From Pseudomonas viridiflava (lineage in GTDB: Bacteria > Pseudomonadota > Gammaproteobacteria > Pseudomonadales > Pseudomonadaceae), in assembly GCF_003702045.1 (NCBI RefSeq), contig NZ_RBTP01000012.1:248001-312000 (forward strand): a stretch of DNA of 64,000 nucleotides. The letters run 5' to 3'. This document shows positions 28,307 to 37,242 of this stretch, piece after piece. The position numbers were made by a program, and so were the translations under genes. Numbering within the stretch: position 1 is the stretch's first letter; each line of letters begins with the position of its first letter. The notes below the pieces were generated by a model that searched no databases, was not told where the DNA came from, and saw nothing but the letters and a program-made list of their open reading frames with translations.

Positions 28307-28396
28307 GTGGGAGCGGACTTGTCCGTGAAAAGGCTGGTACATCCGACGCCTATGCAGCGGCTGAAATATTGCATTCGCGGACAAGTCCGCTCCCCC
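28307..28396. repeat. REP doublet (REPIN), copy B
   Basis: GTGGGAGCGGACTTGTCCG... at 28307-28329 and its near-perfect inverse at 28374-28395 are separated by 44 bases, the same spacing as the copy at 10903. The centre motif GGACTTGTCC differs from GAGCTCGCTC of copy A, so they are two REP subclasses. It separates ampC from the LysR gene. Confidence 0.9.
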
Positions 28397-28421
28397 CATT
28401 TTTTCTTGACCGAGACGCAGC

Positions 28422-29315
28422 TCAACAGGCTTCGCTACTTAAAACCTCTCTCATCATCTCCACAAACCGGTTCGCCGCAGGGCTCAGTGTTTGCCCGGAG
28501 CGGGTGATCAAGCCGATTTCGCGGCTGACGCCCGGGTGGTCGATGGGGACTTGAACCGTGTCGGACCTGCCTTCGTCGGCCGACTCCGGCAGTAGGGTCA
28601 TGCCCAGTCCCTGACGCACCAGCGCCAGAACAGTCGACATGTAGTTGGCTTCAAGGCCTGGCACCAGAGCAAGGCCTTCGTCGGCGAACAGTTGCTCGAC
28701 ACGTTCGCGCACACTGCTGTCGCGGCCGGTCAGGATAATCGGTTGGTTTGCCAGATCCGCCAGGCCGACTGACGTTCGCGTGGCCAGCGGATGAGTGGCG
28801 CGTACAAACAGCCGCAGCCGATCCACCATCAGGCGTTCGAATTCAAGTCCGTGGGCCATTCGGGCGCGAACACCCAGCCCGAAATCCACTTCGCCTTCAC
28901 GCACCAGCGCGTCGATGCGTTGCGCCACCACATCGCGCAGACGCACTTCGATGCCGGGAAAACGCGTGCGGAAGTCGCGCAGAATGATCGGCAGCGCGCT
29001 GGAACACATCGAGGGCAGGGCGGCGAGGGTCACCACACCTCGGCGCAGCGAAGCCAGATCCCGTGAGCCACTGACGATGTTGTCCAGGTCCAGCAACAGC
29101 TTTTCCATAGGTTGCAGATTGTTCTGGCCCGCCGCCGTCAGGCTGAGATGGCGCGGGCTGCGTTCGAGCAGCGCGACGCCCAGCCATTCTTCCAGTTGCT
29201 GAATCTGTACGGTCAACGCGGACGGCGAGAGGTTCAGCTCCACCGCAGCCTTGGTAAAACTGCCGCTACGGGCGACCGCCAGGAACGCCCGGATGTGTTG
29301 GATCGAATTCTTCAT
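28422..29315 (-). CDS. LysR-type regulator divergent from the CitMHS/AtuA operon
   Basis: A 297-residue LysR regulator. The N-terminal helix-turn-helix ([32 protein letters not shown] split around residues 12-43) is clear, and the C-terminal substrate-binding domain is complete. It is divergent from the transporter gene at 29472, with a 26-base dyad in the gap, so it almost certainly controls that operon. It is not AmpR, because it lies upstream of ampC on the same strand. Confidence 0.93.
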   Translation of the reverse strand: MKNSIQHIRAFLAVARSGSFTKAAVELNLSPSALTVQIQQLEEWLGVALLERSPRHLSLTAAGQNNLQPMEKLLLDLDNIVSGSRDLASLRRGVVTLAALPSMCSSALPIILRDFRTRFPGIEVRLRDVVAQRIDALVREGEVDFGLGVRARMAHGLEFERLMVDRLRLFVRATHPLATRTSVGLADLANQPIILTGRDSSVRERVEQLFADEGLALVPGLEANYMSTVLALVRQGLGMTLLPESADEGRSDTVQVPIDHPGVSREIGLITRSGQTLSPAANRFVEMMREVLSSEAC

Positions 29316-29350
29316 GGGAGCCTACTGCTCGTTGTCAGTGTTCTGTTTTT

Positions 29351-29376
29351 TGAAATGTCAGGTGCCGAACATTTCA
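29351..29376. promoter_or_regulatory. Probable LysR operator
   Basis: Perfect 8-base dyad TGAAATGT-N10-ACATTTCA in the divergent gap, 36 bases upstream of the LysR ATG and about 95 before the transporter start. It includes a T-N11-A type core, as LysR sites do. Confidence 0.65.
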
Positions 29377-29471
29377 ATTTACAAAGCATAGCCCCGTTTC
29401 GATACTCGTTGAAAACAACAACAACTCGTCCCGCCGCATGCCGGTCAGGGATGACAAAACGGGACCTGCCC

Positions 29472-30764
29472 ATGCTCGCCACCCTCGGTGTCATTACCAT
29501 CCTTTGCCTGCTTGCGGCTGTCATGAGCAAGCGTCTTTCGCCCTTGGTCGCACTTATTGCCTTGCCGATCATTGCGGCATTGATCGGCGGCTTCGGTCTG
29601 CAAACCAGTGCGTTCATCATTACTGGTATCAAGAACGTCGCCCCGGTGGTCGGCATGTTCGTGTTCGCCATCCTGTTTTTCGGGGTGATGACCGATGCCG
29701 GCATGCTCGACCCGATCATCGACAGGATTCTCAAGGCCGTCGGCACGCGGCCCACGCGCATTGTGATGGGCACGGCGCTGCTGGCATTGCTGGTGCATCT
29801 GGACGGTTCGGGGGCGGTGACTTTTCTGGTGACCATCCCGGCGATGCTGCCGCTCTACACGCGGCTGGGCATGGACAAGCGCATTCTGGCCTGCGTCACG
29901 GCGATGGCGGCAGGTGTCAACTTTTTGCCCTGGACCGGTCCGGTGCTGCGCTCGTCGGCGGCCTTGCACGTGCCGGTGGCGGACCTTTTTCAGCCACTGA
30001 TTCCGGTGCAAATTGTCGGTCTTGCATTCGTCTTCATCTGCGCGTGGTTTCTGGGCCGCCGTGAAGAGCGGCGTCTGGGACTGGGCGCCGGTGCGCAGGT
30101 GGACGTGGTGCCCAAGCGGGTGCTGACCGAGCAGGAAGAACTGCTGCGTCGGCCGCGTCTGTTCTGGGTCAACCTCTTGCTGACCATTGCGGTGATGAGC
30201 GTGATGATTTCCGGGGTGGTCGATCCGGTGGTGATGTTCATGCTCGGCACCGTGGTTGCGCTGTGCCTCAATTACCCCAATGTCGACGCCCAGCGCACGC
30301 GTATCGATGCTCACGCCAAGACGGCCCTGACGATGGCCAGCATCCTGCTGGCGGCCGGGGTCTTCACCGGCATCATGCAGGGCACTGGCATGCTCAAAGC
30401 AATGGCCGAAGTGGCGGTGCATCAGATTCCGGCCGGACACGGCAAGCTGATCCCGATGGTGGTGGGGTTCATTTCGATGCCGCTGAGCCTGCTGTTCGAC
30501 CCGGATTCGTTCTATTTTGGCGTGATGCCGGTGATTGCCGAGGTCGGCAAGGCGCTGGGCGTCGATCCGTTGCAGGTGGCTCAGGCGTCGCTGTTGGGTG
30601 TGCACACCACCGGATTTCCGGTCAGTCCGCTGACGCCCGCCACCTTCTTATTGGTGGGGCTGTGCAAGATCGAGCTGGCCGATCACCAACGCTTCACCAT
30701 CCCTTTCCTGTTCGCGGCGTCGGTCCTGATGACCCTGACGGCCATGCTCCTGGGAGTATTTTGA
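29472..30764 (+). CDS. CitMHS-family carboxylate transporter
   Basis: A 430-residue secondary transporter with about 12 membrane helices, matching the CitMHS (citrate-Mg2+:H+) family; conserved runs include [19 protein letters not shown] and [15 protein letters not shown]. The likely substrate is a metal-complexed di- or tricarboxylate, but it is not fixed by the sequence. ATG 29472 (MLATLGVI) starts at the first helix; ATG 29451 is an in-frame alternative. The next gene starts directly after the stop. Confidence 0.88.
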   Translation: MLATLGVITILCLLAAVMSKRLSPLVALIALPIIAALIGGFGLQTSAFIITGIKNVAPVVGMFVFAILFFGVMTDAGMLDPIIDRILKAVGTRPTRIVMGTALLALLVHLDGSGAVTFLVTIPAMLPLYTRLGMDKRILACVTAMAAGVNFLPWTGPVLRSSAALHVPVADLFQPLIPVQIVGLAFVFICAWFLGRREERRLGLGAGAQVDVVPKRVLTEQEELLRRPRLFWVNLLLTIAVMSVMISGVVDPVVMFMLGTVVALCLNYPNVDAQRTRIDAHAKTALTMASILLAAGVFTGIMQGTGMLKAMAEVAVHQIPAGHGKLIPMVVGFISMPLSLLFDPDSFYFGVMPVIAEVGKALGVDPLQVAQASLLGVHTTGFPVSPLTPATFLLVGLCKIELADHQRFTIPFLFAASVLMTLTAMLLGVF

Positions 30765-32126
30765 ATGAAAACCCTGCGTATCGGCTCCGGTGCCGGTTAT
30801 TCCGGCGACCGCATCGAGCCCGCGGTAGAGCTGGCTGAACACGGCAAGCTGGACTACCTGATTTTCGAATGCCTGGCCGAACGCACCATTGCGCTGGCAC
30901 AGCAGGCCCGGTTGAGAGATCCCGACGCCGGTTACGATCCCTTGCTGAGCGAGCGCATGCGCCGGGTGCTGCCTTTTGTGGGGCGCGCAGGCGGTGATTC
31001 GCGCAGGTTGCGGGTGATCACCAACATGGGCGCGGCCAACCCGTTGGCGGCGGCGCGGGAAGTGCGGCGTATCGCTGCGGAACTGGGTCTGTCAGGGCTT
31101 AAGGTCGCGGCATTGACCGGTGATGACGTGCTGGCCGCGTTGCAGAGCGACGCTTCCAGGACGCTGGACAATGGCATGACGCTGGCTTCGCTGGGTGACC
31201 GGCTGATCTCGGCCAACGCTTATCTGGGCGCCGAAGGCATCGTGCAGGCGCTTGAAGCCGATGCCGATGTGGTGATAACCGGTCGTGTGGCCGATCCGTC
31301 GCTGTTTCTGGCGCCGCAGGTGTTCGAGTTCGGCTGGGCCAGCCATGACTGGACCTTGCTGGGGCGCGGCACGCTGGTCGGTCACCTGCTGGAATGCGCA
31401 GGCCAGATCAGCGGCGGGTACTTTGCCGATCCGGGTTTCAAGGAGGTGCCGGACCTGGCTCGACTGGGATTCCCGTTGGCCGAGGTCAATGCCGCGGGTG
31501 AGGCGACTATCACTAAGGTTGAAGGCTCGGGCGGTCGCATCGACACCGCCACCTGCACCGAGCAACTGATATATGAAGTGCATGACCCGGCGGCGTACCT
31601 GACCCCCGATGTGAGCGCCGATTTTTCCGGTGTCAGCTTCCAGGCAGATGCCGAGAACCGGGTGCGGGTTACCGGTGCGGATGGGCGTACGCGTCCCGAG
31701 ACCCTGAAGGTGTCGGTCGGTTACCTGGATGGGTGGATCGGCGAAGGGCAGATTTCCTACGGCGGGCCTGGTGCGTTGGCGCGTGCGCAACTGGCGCGTG
31801 AGATTGTCCTGCAGCGTTTGACGCTGACGGCGGTAAGGGTCGAGGACGTTCGCGCCGAACTGATAGGCGTCGATGCTTTGCACGGCAGTGAGCTGGGTTC
31901 GCGCTCACCTGCCGCCCCCTGGGAAGTCCGGCTGCGCGTTGCGGCACGTTGTGTGGACCGCAGCGAGGCGGTCAGGGTGGGCAATGAAGTCGAGACGCTC
32001 TACACCAACGGCCCTTACGGCGGTGGCGGGGCGACCAAGGCGGTGCGGCAGGTGGTGGCCGTCGCTTCATTGTTTCTGGCGCGCGATGCGGTAGAACCGA
32101 TGGTGCATCTGGAGGATTCGGTATGA
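30765..32126 (+). CDS. AtuA-family protein, N-terminal DUF1446 part
   Basis: A 453-residue soluble protein with the DUF1446/AtuA fold; it opens LRIGSGAGYSGDRIEPAVEL and contains DYLIFECLAERTIALAQ and TGRVADPSLFLAP, all characteristic. AtuA is required for acyclic terpene (citronellol) use in Pseudomonas, but its reaction is unknown. Here the family's C-terminal domain is a separate downstream gene. Starts directly after the CitMHS stop and overlaps the next gene by four bases. Confidence 0.87.
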   Translation: MKTLRIGSGAGYSGDRIEPAVELAEHGKLDYLIFECLAERTIALAQQARLRDPDAGYDPLLSERMRRVLPFVGRAGGDSRRLRVITNMGAANPLAAAREVRRIAAELGLSGLKVAALTGDDVLAALQSDASRTLDNGMTLASLGDRLISANAYLGAEGIVQALEADADVVITGRVADPSLFLAPQVFEFGWASHDWTLLGRGTLVGHLLECAGQISGGYFADPGFKEVPDLARLGFPLAEVNAAGEATITKVEGSGGRIDTATCTEQLIYEVHDPAAYLTPDVSADFSGVSFQADAENRVRVTGADGRTRPETLKVSVGYLDGWIGEGQISYGGPGALARAQLAREIVLQRLTLTAVRVEDVRAELIGVDALHGSELGSRSPAAPWEVRLRVAARCVDRSEAVRVGNEVETLYTNGPYGGGGATKAVRQVVAVASLFLARDAVEPMVHLEDSV

Positions 32127-32446
32127 ACGGCCCCGTCAAGCTACGAGAACTTGCCCATTCGCGGACCGGTGACAAGGGCGATACCTCCAACATCTCGGTG
32201 ATCGCTTACCGTGCCGAAGACTACGCAAAGCTTTGCCAGGCGCTGACCGTTGATCGGGTGACGGCCTATTTCTCTCAACTGCTGGACCCGCGCGCCGAGC
32301 CGATTCAGCGTTATGAGCTGCCCAACGTGTACGCCCTCAACTTCGTTATTCCCGGCGTGCTGCGAGGCGGGGTGACCCGTTCATTGGCGCTGGACGCTCA
32401 TGGCAAGGCGCTGGGCGCAGCGTTGCTGGACATCGAAATCGCCTGA
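32123..32446 (+). CDS. AtuA C-terminal-domain protein
   Basis: A 107-residue protein beginning VKLRELAHSRTGDKGDTSNISV, the signature of the small domain usually fused behind DUF1446. It ends with a ferredoxin-like alpha/beta region (GVTRSLALDAHGKALG). It probably forms a complex with the upstream DUF1446 protein, with which it overlaps by four bases. The operon LysR / CitMHS-AtuA(N)-AtuA(C) has no CoA ligase or carboxylase, so it is not the complete terpene pathway. Confidence 0.82.
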   Translation: MNGPVKLRELAHSRTGDKGDTSNISVIAYRAEDYAKLCQALTVDRVTAYFSQLLDPRAEPIQRYELPNVYALNFVIPGVLRGGVTRSLALDAHGKALGAALLDIEIA

Positions 32447-32569
32447 CGCGCAGGCGCTTGGATGCCTGGCTGAACCCTTGCAGCGGTGGCCGATGAGGGC
32501 GTGTTTGAGTAATATGCCCCCTTTTTCGCATCGCTGCGGGTCGCCCCGCAGGCGCAGTTCAGGTAAGCC

Positions 32570-34015
32570 ATGAAATCTATCCGTATACGCGCCGAGGTCC
32601 TGGCAGGGCTCACGACGTCCTTCGCTCTGGTGCCTGAGTGCATCGCCTTTGCGCTGGTCGCGCACCTCAATCCGCTGATGGGGCTCTACGGCGCGTTCAT
32701 TATCTGCACACTGACCGCATTGTTTGGCGGACGACCGGGAATGGTGTCGGGGGCTGCGGGCTCGATGGCCGTGGTCATCGTCGCGCTGGTGGTGCAACAG
32801 GGCGTTCAGTATCTGTTGGCCACCGTGCTGCTGGGCGGTCTGTTGATGATCCTGTTCGGGGCGCTGCGTCTGGGCAAACTGGTGCGGCTGGTGCCTTATC
32901 CGGTGATGCTCGGTTTTGTGAACGGTCTGGCGATTGTCATTGCAATGGCCCAGCTTGAGCATTTCAAGGTCGGCGAAACCTGGCTGAGCGGAACGCCGCT
33001 CTACGTGATGCTGGGGATGGTGGCACTGACGATGGCCGTGGTTTACCTGTTGCCGCGTGTGACCCGCGCCGCGCCACCGGCCCTGGTGGCGATTCTGGGT
33101 GTCGGTCTGGCGGTTTATTTCCTTGACCTGCCAACCCGCACACTGGGCGACATGGCGCACATCGCAGGCGGGTTACCGGCGTTTGCGCTGCCCGACATCC
33201 CGTGGAATCTGGACACCCTGCGCATCATCGCGCCTTACGCGATATTAATGGCAATGGTGGGGCTGCTGGAAACCCTGCTGACCCTTAACCTGACCGACGA
33301 AATCACCGAAACCCGTGGCTACCCGGACCGTGAATGCATGGCGCTGGGTGCCGCCAACGTGGTGTCGGGTGCGTTCGGCGGCATGGGCGGTTGCGCGATG
33401 ATCGGCCAGACCGTCATCAACCTCAGCTCCGGTGGCCGCGGTCGGGTGTCCGGGGTTGTGGCCGGCATGATGATTTTGATGTTCGTGCTGTTCCTGTCGC
33501 CCTTGATCGAGCGTATTCCGTTGGCGGCCCTGGTCGGTGTGATGTTCGTGGTTGCCCAGCAGACCTTCGCCTGGGCCTCGCTGCGAGTAGTGCGCAAGGT
33601 GCCGGTGAACGATGTGTTGGCGATCATCGCCGTCACCGTGGTCACGGTACTCACCGATCTGGCGACAGCGGTGGTGTTCGGCATTATCATCGCCGCGATC
33701 AATTTTTCCTGGCAGCAGGCCCGTGAACTGTACGCCGACAGCCATATAGAAGCCGATGGCAGCAAAATCTATCACTTGCATGGCACGCTGTTCTTCGCCT
33801 CGACCACGCCGTTTCTCGACCAGTTCGACCCGGCCGAAGACCCTGCGCAGGTCACTCTGGATTGCCGTCACCTGAGTTTCGTGGATTACTCGGCCATTGC
33901 CGCCCTGAAGACCTTGCGCGAACGTTACGCCAAGGCAGGCAAGCATTTGCGTGTGGTGCACCTGTCCGAGCGTTGCAAGCGGCTGCTCAAACGTGCGGGC
34001 GTGCAGCACGCCTGA
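32570..34015 (+). CDS. SulP-family inorganic anion transporter
   Basis: A 481-residue protein with 10-14 membrane helices of the SulP type (AGLTTSFALVPECIAFALVA in helix 1) and a C-terminal cytoplasmic STAS domain (about 385-475, VTLDCRHLSFVDYSAIAALK). Family members move sulfate, bicarbonate or dicarboxylates. The substrate is not evident, and the gene is monocistronic, about 120 bases after the AtuA genes. Confidence 0.92.
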   Translation: MKSIRIRAEVLAGLTTSFALVPECIAFALVAHLNPLMGLYGAFIICTLTALFGGRPGMVSGAAGSMAVVIVALVVQQGVQYLLATVLLGGLLMILFGALRLGKLVRLVPYPVMLGFVNGLAIVIAMAQLEHFKVGETWLSGTPLYVMLGMVALTMAVVYLLPRVTRAAPPALVAILGVGLAVYFLDLPTRTLGDMAHIAGGLPAFALPDIPWNLDTLRIIAPYAILMAMVGLLETLLTLNLTDEITETRGYPDRECMALGAANVVSGAFGGMGGCAMIGQTVINLSSGGRGRVSGVVAGMMILMFVLFLSPLIERIPLAALVGVMFVVAQQTFAWASLRVVRKVPVNDVLAIIAVTVVTVLTDLATAVVFGIIIAAINFSWQQARELYADSHIEADGSKIYHLHGTLFFASTTPFLDQFDPAEDPAQVTLDCRHLSFVDYSAIAALKTLRERYAKAGKHLRVVHLSERCKRLLKRAGVQHA

Positions 34016-34062
34016 ACCGGTATAGGCTCAATGTTCTTCCCGTTGCCCAAGGAGTGTGATCG

Positions 34063-35178
34063 ATGAGTGCCCTGTCTCCGCTGGATGCCTACGAACGTGC
34101 GGTCCAGCGTGGCTTTCAGCCCGATCAGGCGCAATTGCAGGCAGCCCGGCAGTTGCAGGCGTGCTATCTGGCGCTGAACACGCCACGAGGCAGGGCGCAG
34201 GGCGTCTATCTGTGGGGGCCGGTCGGGCGAGGCAAGACCTGGCTGATGGACCGTTTCTTCGAAAGTTTGAGCGTTCCGGCCCGGCGTCAGCATTTTCATC
34301 ACTTCATGCGCTGGGTTCACAAGCGCATGTTCGAGCTGATCGGCACACCGCATCCACTGACGGTGGTGGCCAAAGAGCTGGCGCGTGAAGTCCGTGTGCT
34401 GTGTTTTGACGAGCTGTTCGTTACGGATATCGGCGATGCAGTGATTCTTGGCGGGCTGTTGCAGGTCATGTTCGAAGAAGGCGTGGTGCTGGTCTGCACC
34501 TCCAACCAGCCACCGGATCAGTTGTACAGCCACGGCCATAACCGTGAGCGGTTCATGCCCGCGATTGTGGCCATTCAAACGTACATGAATGTGGTCGCCG
34601 TCGATGGCGGCGAGGACCATCGTCTGCACCCCGGTCAGTTGCATCAGCGTTACTGGGTGGCCAAAGCTGGACGTTCCAGCGCCTTGCAGGGGATTTTCGA
34701 GGCACTCAGTGCCGGGCAGCCGGTTCACGATTCCCAAGTCATGCTCGGCTACCGCAGTATCAACGTGGTACAGCATTCGGATACGGCGGTCTGGTGCCGT
34801 TATCGCGACCTGTGCGAGCAGCCGCTGGCGGCGATGGATTTCATTGCCTTGTGTGATCGGTTTTCGGTGATTCTCGTCAGCGAAGTCCCGTCCCTGAGCG
34901 CGGCGCAGCGGGAATCGAAAATCGCCCGTGGCACCGAAGATGGTGTGGAGCAGGTCGCAGCGGGTGATCGGGAACTGCCACAGTTATCACCCCATGACGA
35001 TGGCGTGCGGCGTTTCATCGCGTTGGTGGACGAGTGCTACGACCGGCGCATTCCGCTATATGTCGAAGCGCAGGTGGCGATGGACGCGCTGTACACCGAA
35101 GGCTATTTGTCTTTCGCGTTCCGTCGCACGCTCAGCCGCCTTCAGGAAATGCAGCTGGAACGCTTCACCGACCACTGA
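34063..35178 (+). CDS. Cell division ATPase ZapE-like (AFG1 family)
   Basis: A 371-residue AFG1/ZapE ATPase. Walker A GPVGRGKT is at 52-59 and Walker B VLCFDELFV at 112-120, with the later FERFMPA-type region present as RFMPAIVAIQTYM. ZapE interacts with FtsZ during constriction in E. coli. GGAGTGTGATCG precedes the ATG. Pseudomonads have two AFG1 paralogues, so this may be the second and not the main one. Convergent with rarD. Confidence 0.83.
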   Translation: MSALSPLDAYERAVQRGFQPDQAQLQAARQLQACYLALNTPRGRAQGVYLWGPVGRGKTWLMDRFFESLSVPARRQHFHHFMRWVHKRMFELIGTPHPLTVVAKELAREVRVLCFDELFVTDIGDAVILGGLLQVMFEEGVVLVCTSNQPPDQLYSHGHNRERFMPAIVAIQTYMNVVAVDGGEDHRLHPGQLHQRYWVAKAGRSSALQGIFEALSAGQPVHDSQVMLGYRSINVVQHSDTAVWCRYRDLCEQPLAAMDFIALCDRFSVILVSEVPSLSAAQRESKIARGTEDGVEQVAAGDRELPQLSPHDDGVRRFIALVDECYDRRIPLYVEAQVAMDALYTEGYLSFAFRRTLSRLQEMQLERFTDH

Positions 35179-35181
35179 GGT

Positions 35182-36066
35182 TCAGACGGCATCCCGACGC
35201 CGCTGGGCCAGCATGTGTTTGGCGCCTTCGAGAATCAGCACGCCGACTGCGATCCAGATCGGGATGTACGTCAGCATCTCGTCACGGCTGATGCTTTCGC
35301 CCAGCAGCAGCGCGACGCCCACCAACAGCACCGGCTCGACGTAACTGAGCAGCCCGAACAGGCTGAACGGAAGCAGGCGGCTGGCGATGATGTAACTGAC
35401 CAGCGCCGATGCGCTGATGACGCCCAGCAGCGGAATCAACAGGTAAAGGAGAGGCGTCTGCTGGATGCCCATCGGATCGCCGCTGGCAATGAACCAGAGG
35501 CCGATGGGCAACATGAACAACATGTCGAACCATAGCCCGCCCAGGTTATCGGTCCTGAGCTTGCGCCGTAGCACGAAATACATCGGATAGCCGATGGCGA
35601 CCAACAGCGTCTCCCAGGAAAAACCGCCCAGCCGCCATAACTCGTGACCGACGCCAATCATGGCAAAGACCGCAGCGATCTTTTGCAGGTAGGACAGATG
35701 CTCGCCGTAAACGACGCGTCCGGTGAGAATCATGCTTAGCGGCAGCAGGAAGTAGCCCAGCGATACTTCCAGGCTACGTCCGTGCAGTGGCGCCCACATG
35801 AAGATCAACAACTGTGCGCCCAGCAGCATCGACGACAGCAGCAGCCCGAAGAACAGCAACGGTTGCTGCCTCAGCCTCGTGCCCAAGGCACGAACCAGCT
35901 TCCAGTCGCCACTGATCAGCATGAACAGGGTGGCGCACGGCACCGTCAGCAACATGCGCCAGCCGAAGATTTCCTGACCGTCCAGCGGCTTCATCAGCGA
36001 GGTATAGAGATACATGACCCCGAACAGGACCGAAGCCAGTACTGACAGCACGACACCTTTGTACAC
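35182..36066 (-). CDS. rarD: EamA-family transporter RarD
   Basis: A 294-residue drug/metabolite transporter with ten membrane helices and two EamA repeats; it opens YKGVVLSVLASVLFGVMYLYTSLMKPLDGQEIFGWRMLL, shown here only in part as YKGVVLSVLASVLFG, the usual RarD beginning. Function is unknown despite the chloramphenicol-sensitivity name. The start is GTG 36066. Its stop lies next to the zapE stop. Confidence 0.82.
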   Translation of the reverse strand: MYKGVVLSVLASVLFGVMYLYTSLMKPLDGQEIFGWRMLLTVPCATLFMLISGDWKLVRALGTRLRQQPLLFFGLLLSSMLLGAQLLIFMWAPLHGRSLEVSLGYFLLPLSMILTGRVVYGEHLSYLQKIAAVFAMIGVGHELWRLGGFSWETLLVAIGYPMYFVLRRKLRTDNLGGLWFDMLFMLPIGLWFIASGDPMGIQQTPLLYLLIPLLGVISASALVSYIIASRLLPFSLFGLLSYVEPVLLVGVALLLGESISRDEMLTYIPIWIAVGVLILEGAKHMLAQRRRDAV

Positions 36067-36175
36067 AGCGGCCTCTTTGGGTCTTTCTGAACGAAGGCCC
36101 GCCCCGGTTTGGGGCGAGCGGTCGCCAGTTTAGTGCGTGGGCGGGTAAAAAGCTTCATTGCAGACGGACAATAAA

Positions 36176-36192
36176 CGCCGCCATCAGCGGCG
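36176..36192 (-). terminator. Terminator of the NudK gene
   Basis: CGCCGC-N5-GCGGCG hairpin just beyond the stop of the 36196-36792 gene, followed on the minus strand by TTTATTGT. A second hairpin CGCCCC-N5-GGGGCG lies at 36100-36116. Confidence 0.65.
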
Positions 36193-36195
36193 ATG

Positions 36196-36792
36196 TCAGT
36201 CCAGCAGACGATGCAGTTTGGCGTACTGCAGCAGCATGATGGTTTTGCCGTCGCAGATTTCCCCGGTGTCGATCATCGCCAGCGCCTCGTCGAGAGGGAG
36301 TTCCAGCACCTCGATTTCTTCACCTTCGTCTGCCAGACCGCCGCCATCGCTGCGCTTGTCTTCATCGAAGTATTCCCCGACGAAAAAATACAGCCGCTCG
36401 GTGACCGATCCCGGGCTCATGAACGCTTCGAACACCTTGCGCACTTCCTGAACGCGATAACCGGTTTCCTCTTGGGTTTCCTTGCGGATGCAGGTGTGGG
36501 GGTCATCTCGGTCAAGCAGGCCCGCGCAGGTTTCGATGAGCATGCCGTCATGTTCGTTGACGAAGGCCGGAAACCTGAATTGCCGGGTCAGCACGATGGT
36601 CTGTTTGAGTCTGCTGTAGAGCAGAATCGTCGCGCCATTGCCCCGGTCGTAGGTTTCACGGCTCAGGGTGCTCCACGTACCGTCGCGGCCGAGAAAGTCA
36701 TAGGTGGTCTTGCGCAGTACGTACCAGTTGTCCGACAGCACCTCGATCTGCTTGATGCGCACGCGGTCCTGAGTGGCGACAGATCGCGTCAT
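36196..36792 (-). CDS. nudK: Nudix hydrolase NudK-like (GDP-mannose pyrophosphatase)
   Basis: A 198-residue Nudix hydrolase. Its diverged Nudix box [16 protein letters not shown] plus TQEETGY is the pattern of NudK, and [18 protein letters not shown] follows as in that family. NudK hydrolyses GDP-mannose and related nucleotide sugars. ATG 36792 ([20 protein letters not shown]) is chosen over an upstream in-frame codon because family proteins start here. Monocistronic. Confidence 0.83.
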   Translation of the reverse strand: MTRSVATQDRVRIKQIEVLSDNWYVLRKTTYDFLGRDGTWSTLSRETYDRGNGATILLYSRLKQTIVLTRQFRFPAFVNEHDGMLIETCAGLLDRDDPHTCIRKETQEETGYRVQEVRKVFEAFMSPGSVTERLYFFVGEYFDEDKRSDGGGLADEGEEIEVLELPLDEALAMIDTGEICDGKTIMLLQYAKLHRLLD

Positions 36793-37242
36793 GGCGTAGT
36801 CCCTGAGTGAATGGCAGGCAGTTGTTTTGATGTCGGGTGCATAAATCAATTGTCCTTGAATAACAGGTGCTTCCCTGACGCGTCCCCGGATTGGTGGCCA
36901 AACCGTCGCGGCAGACTGGTGCACCGATTCCGTGCGAAACTGAATTTATATCCACGCTCGCAACGTGGCAAGGCGCGGTCATAGGCCGACAGCTCATTCA
37001 GGGATGTTTCAGGATTTACGCAGGTGGATGGGCGGTACGTCTGTGAGGATCGATGCTTATGATTGTTAAGGATTTTCCTCTTGATCCTTTGTCCGCTGGC
37101 TTGAGTTCACGCGCGTGTATTTAATTTTCAAGGCATATGCACTTGTTCTTAGACTTGCCTTTACGCTGTAGACCTTCAGTTAACCCAGCTTCGCCGGACC
37201 GTCACGTGTGCTGACACTGTCCGGCCTTTACAAGGAGTATGC
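36793..37242. other. Gene-free stretch between nudK and MFS gene
   Basis: 450 bases with two divergent promoters to be expected. I see AT-rich runs near 37060-37150, a ribosome site AAGGAG at 37232-37237, and no repeat or ORF worth calling. Confidence 0.6.

Noticed and set aside
28422..29315. LysR gene considered as ampR
   Set aside because: AmpR is encoded divergently from ampC; this gene is on the same strand upstream, separated by a REPIN, and is divergent from the CitMHS operon.
29445..30605. 386-codon minus-strand frame opposite the CitMHS gene
   Set aside because: Rich in His, Gln and Arg with no domain; a mirror of hydrophobic codons in the transporter.
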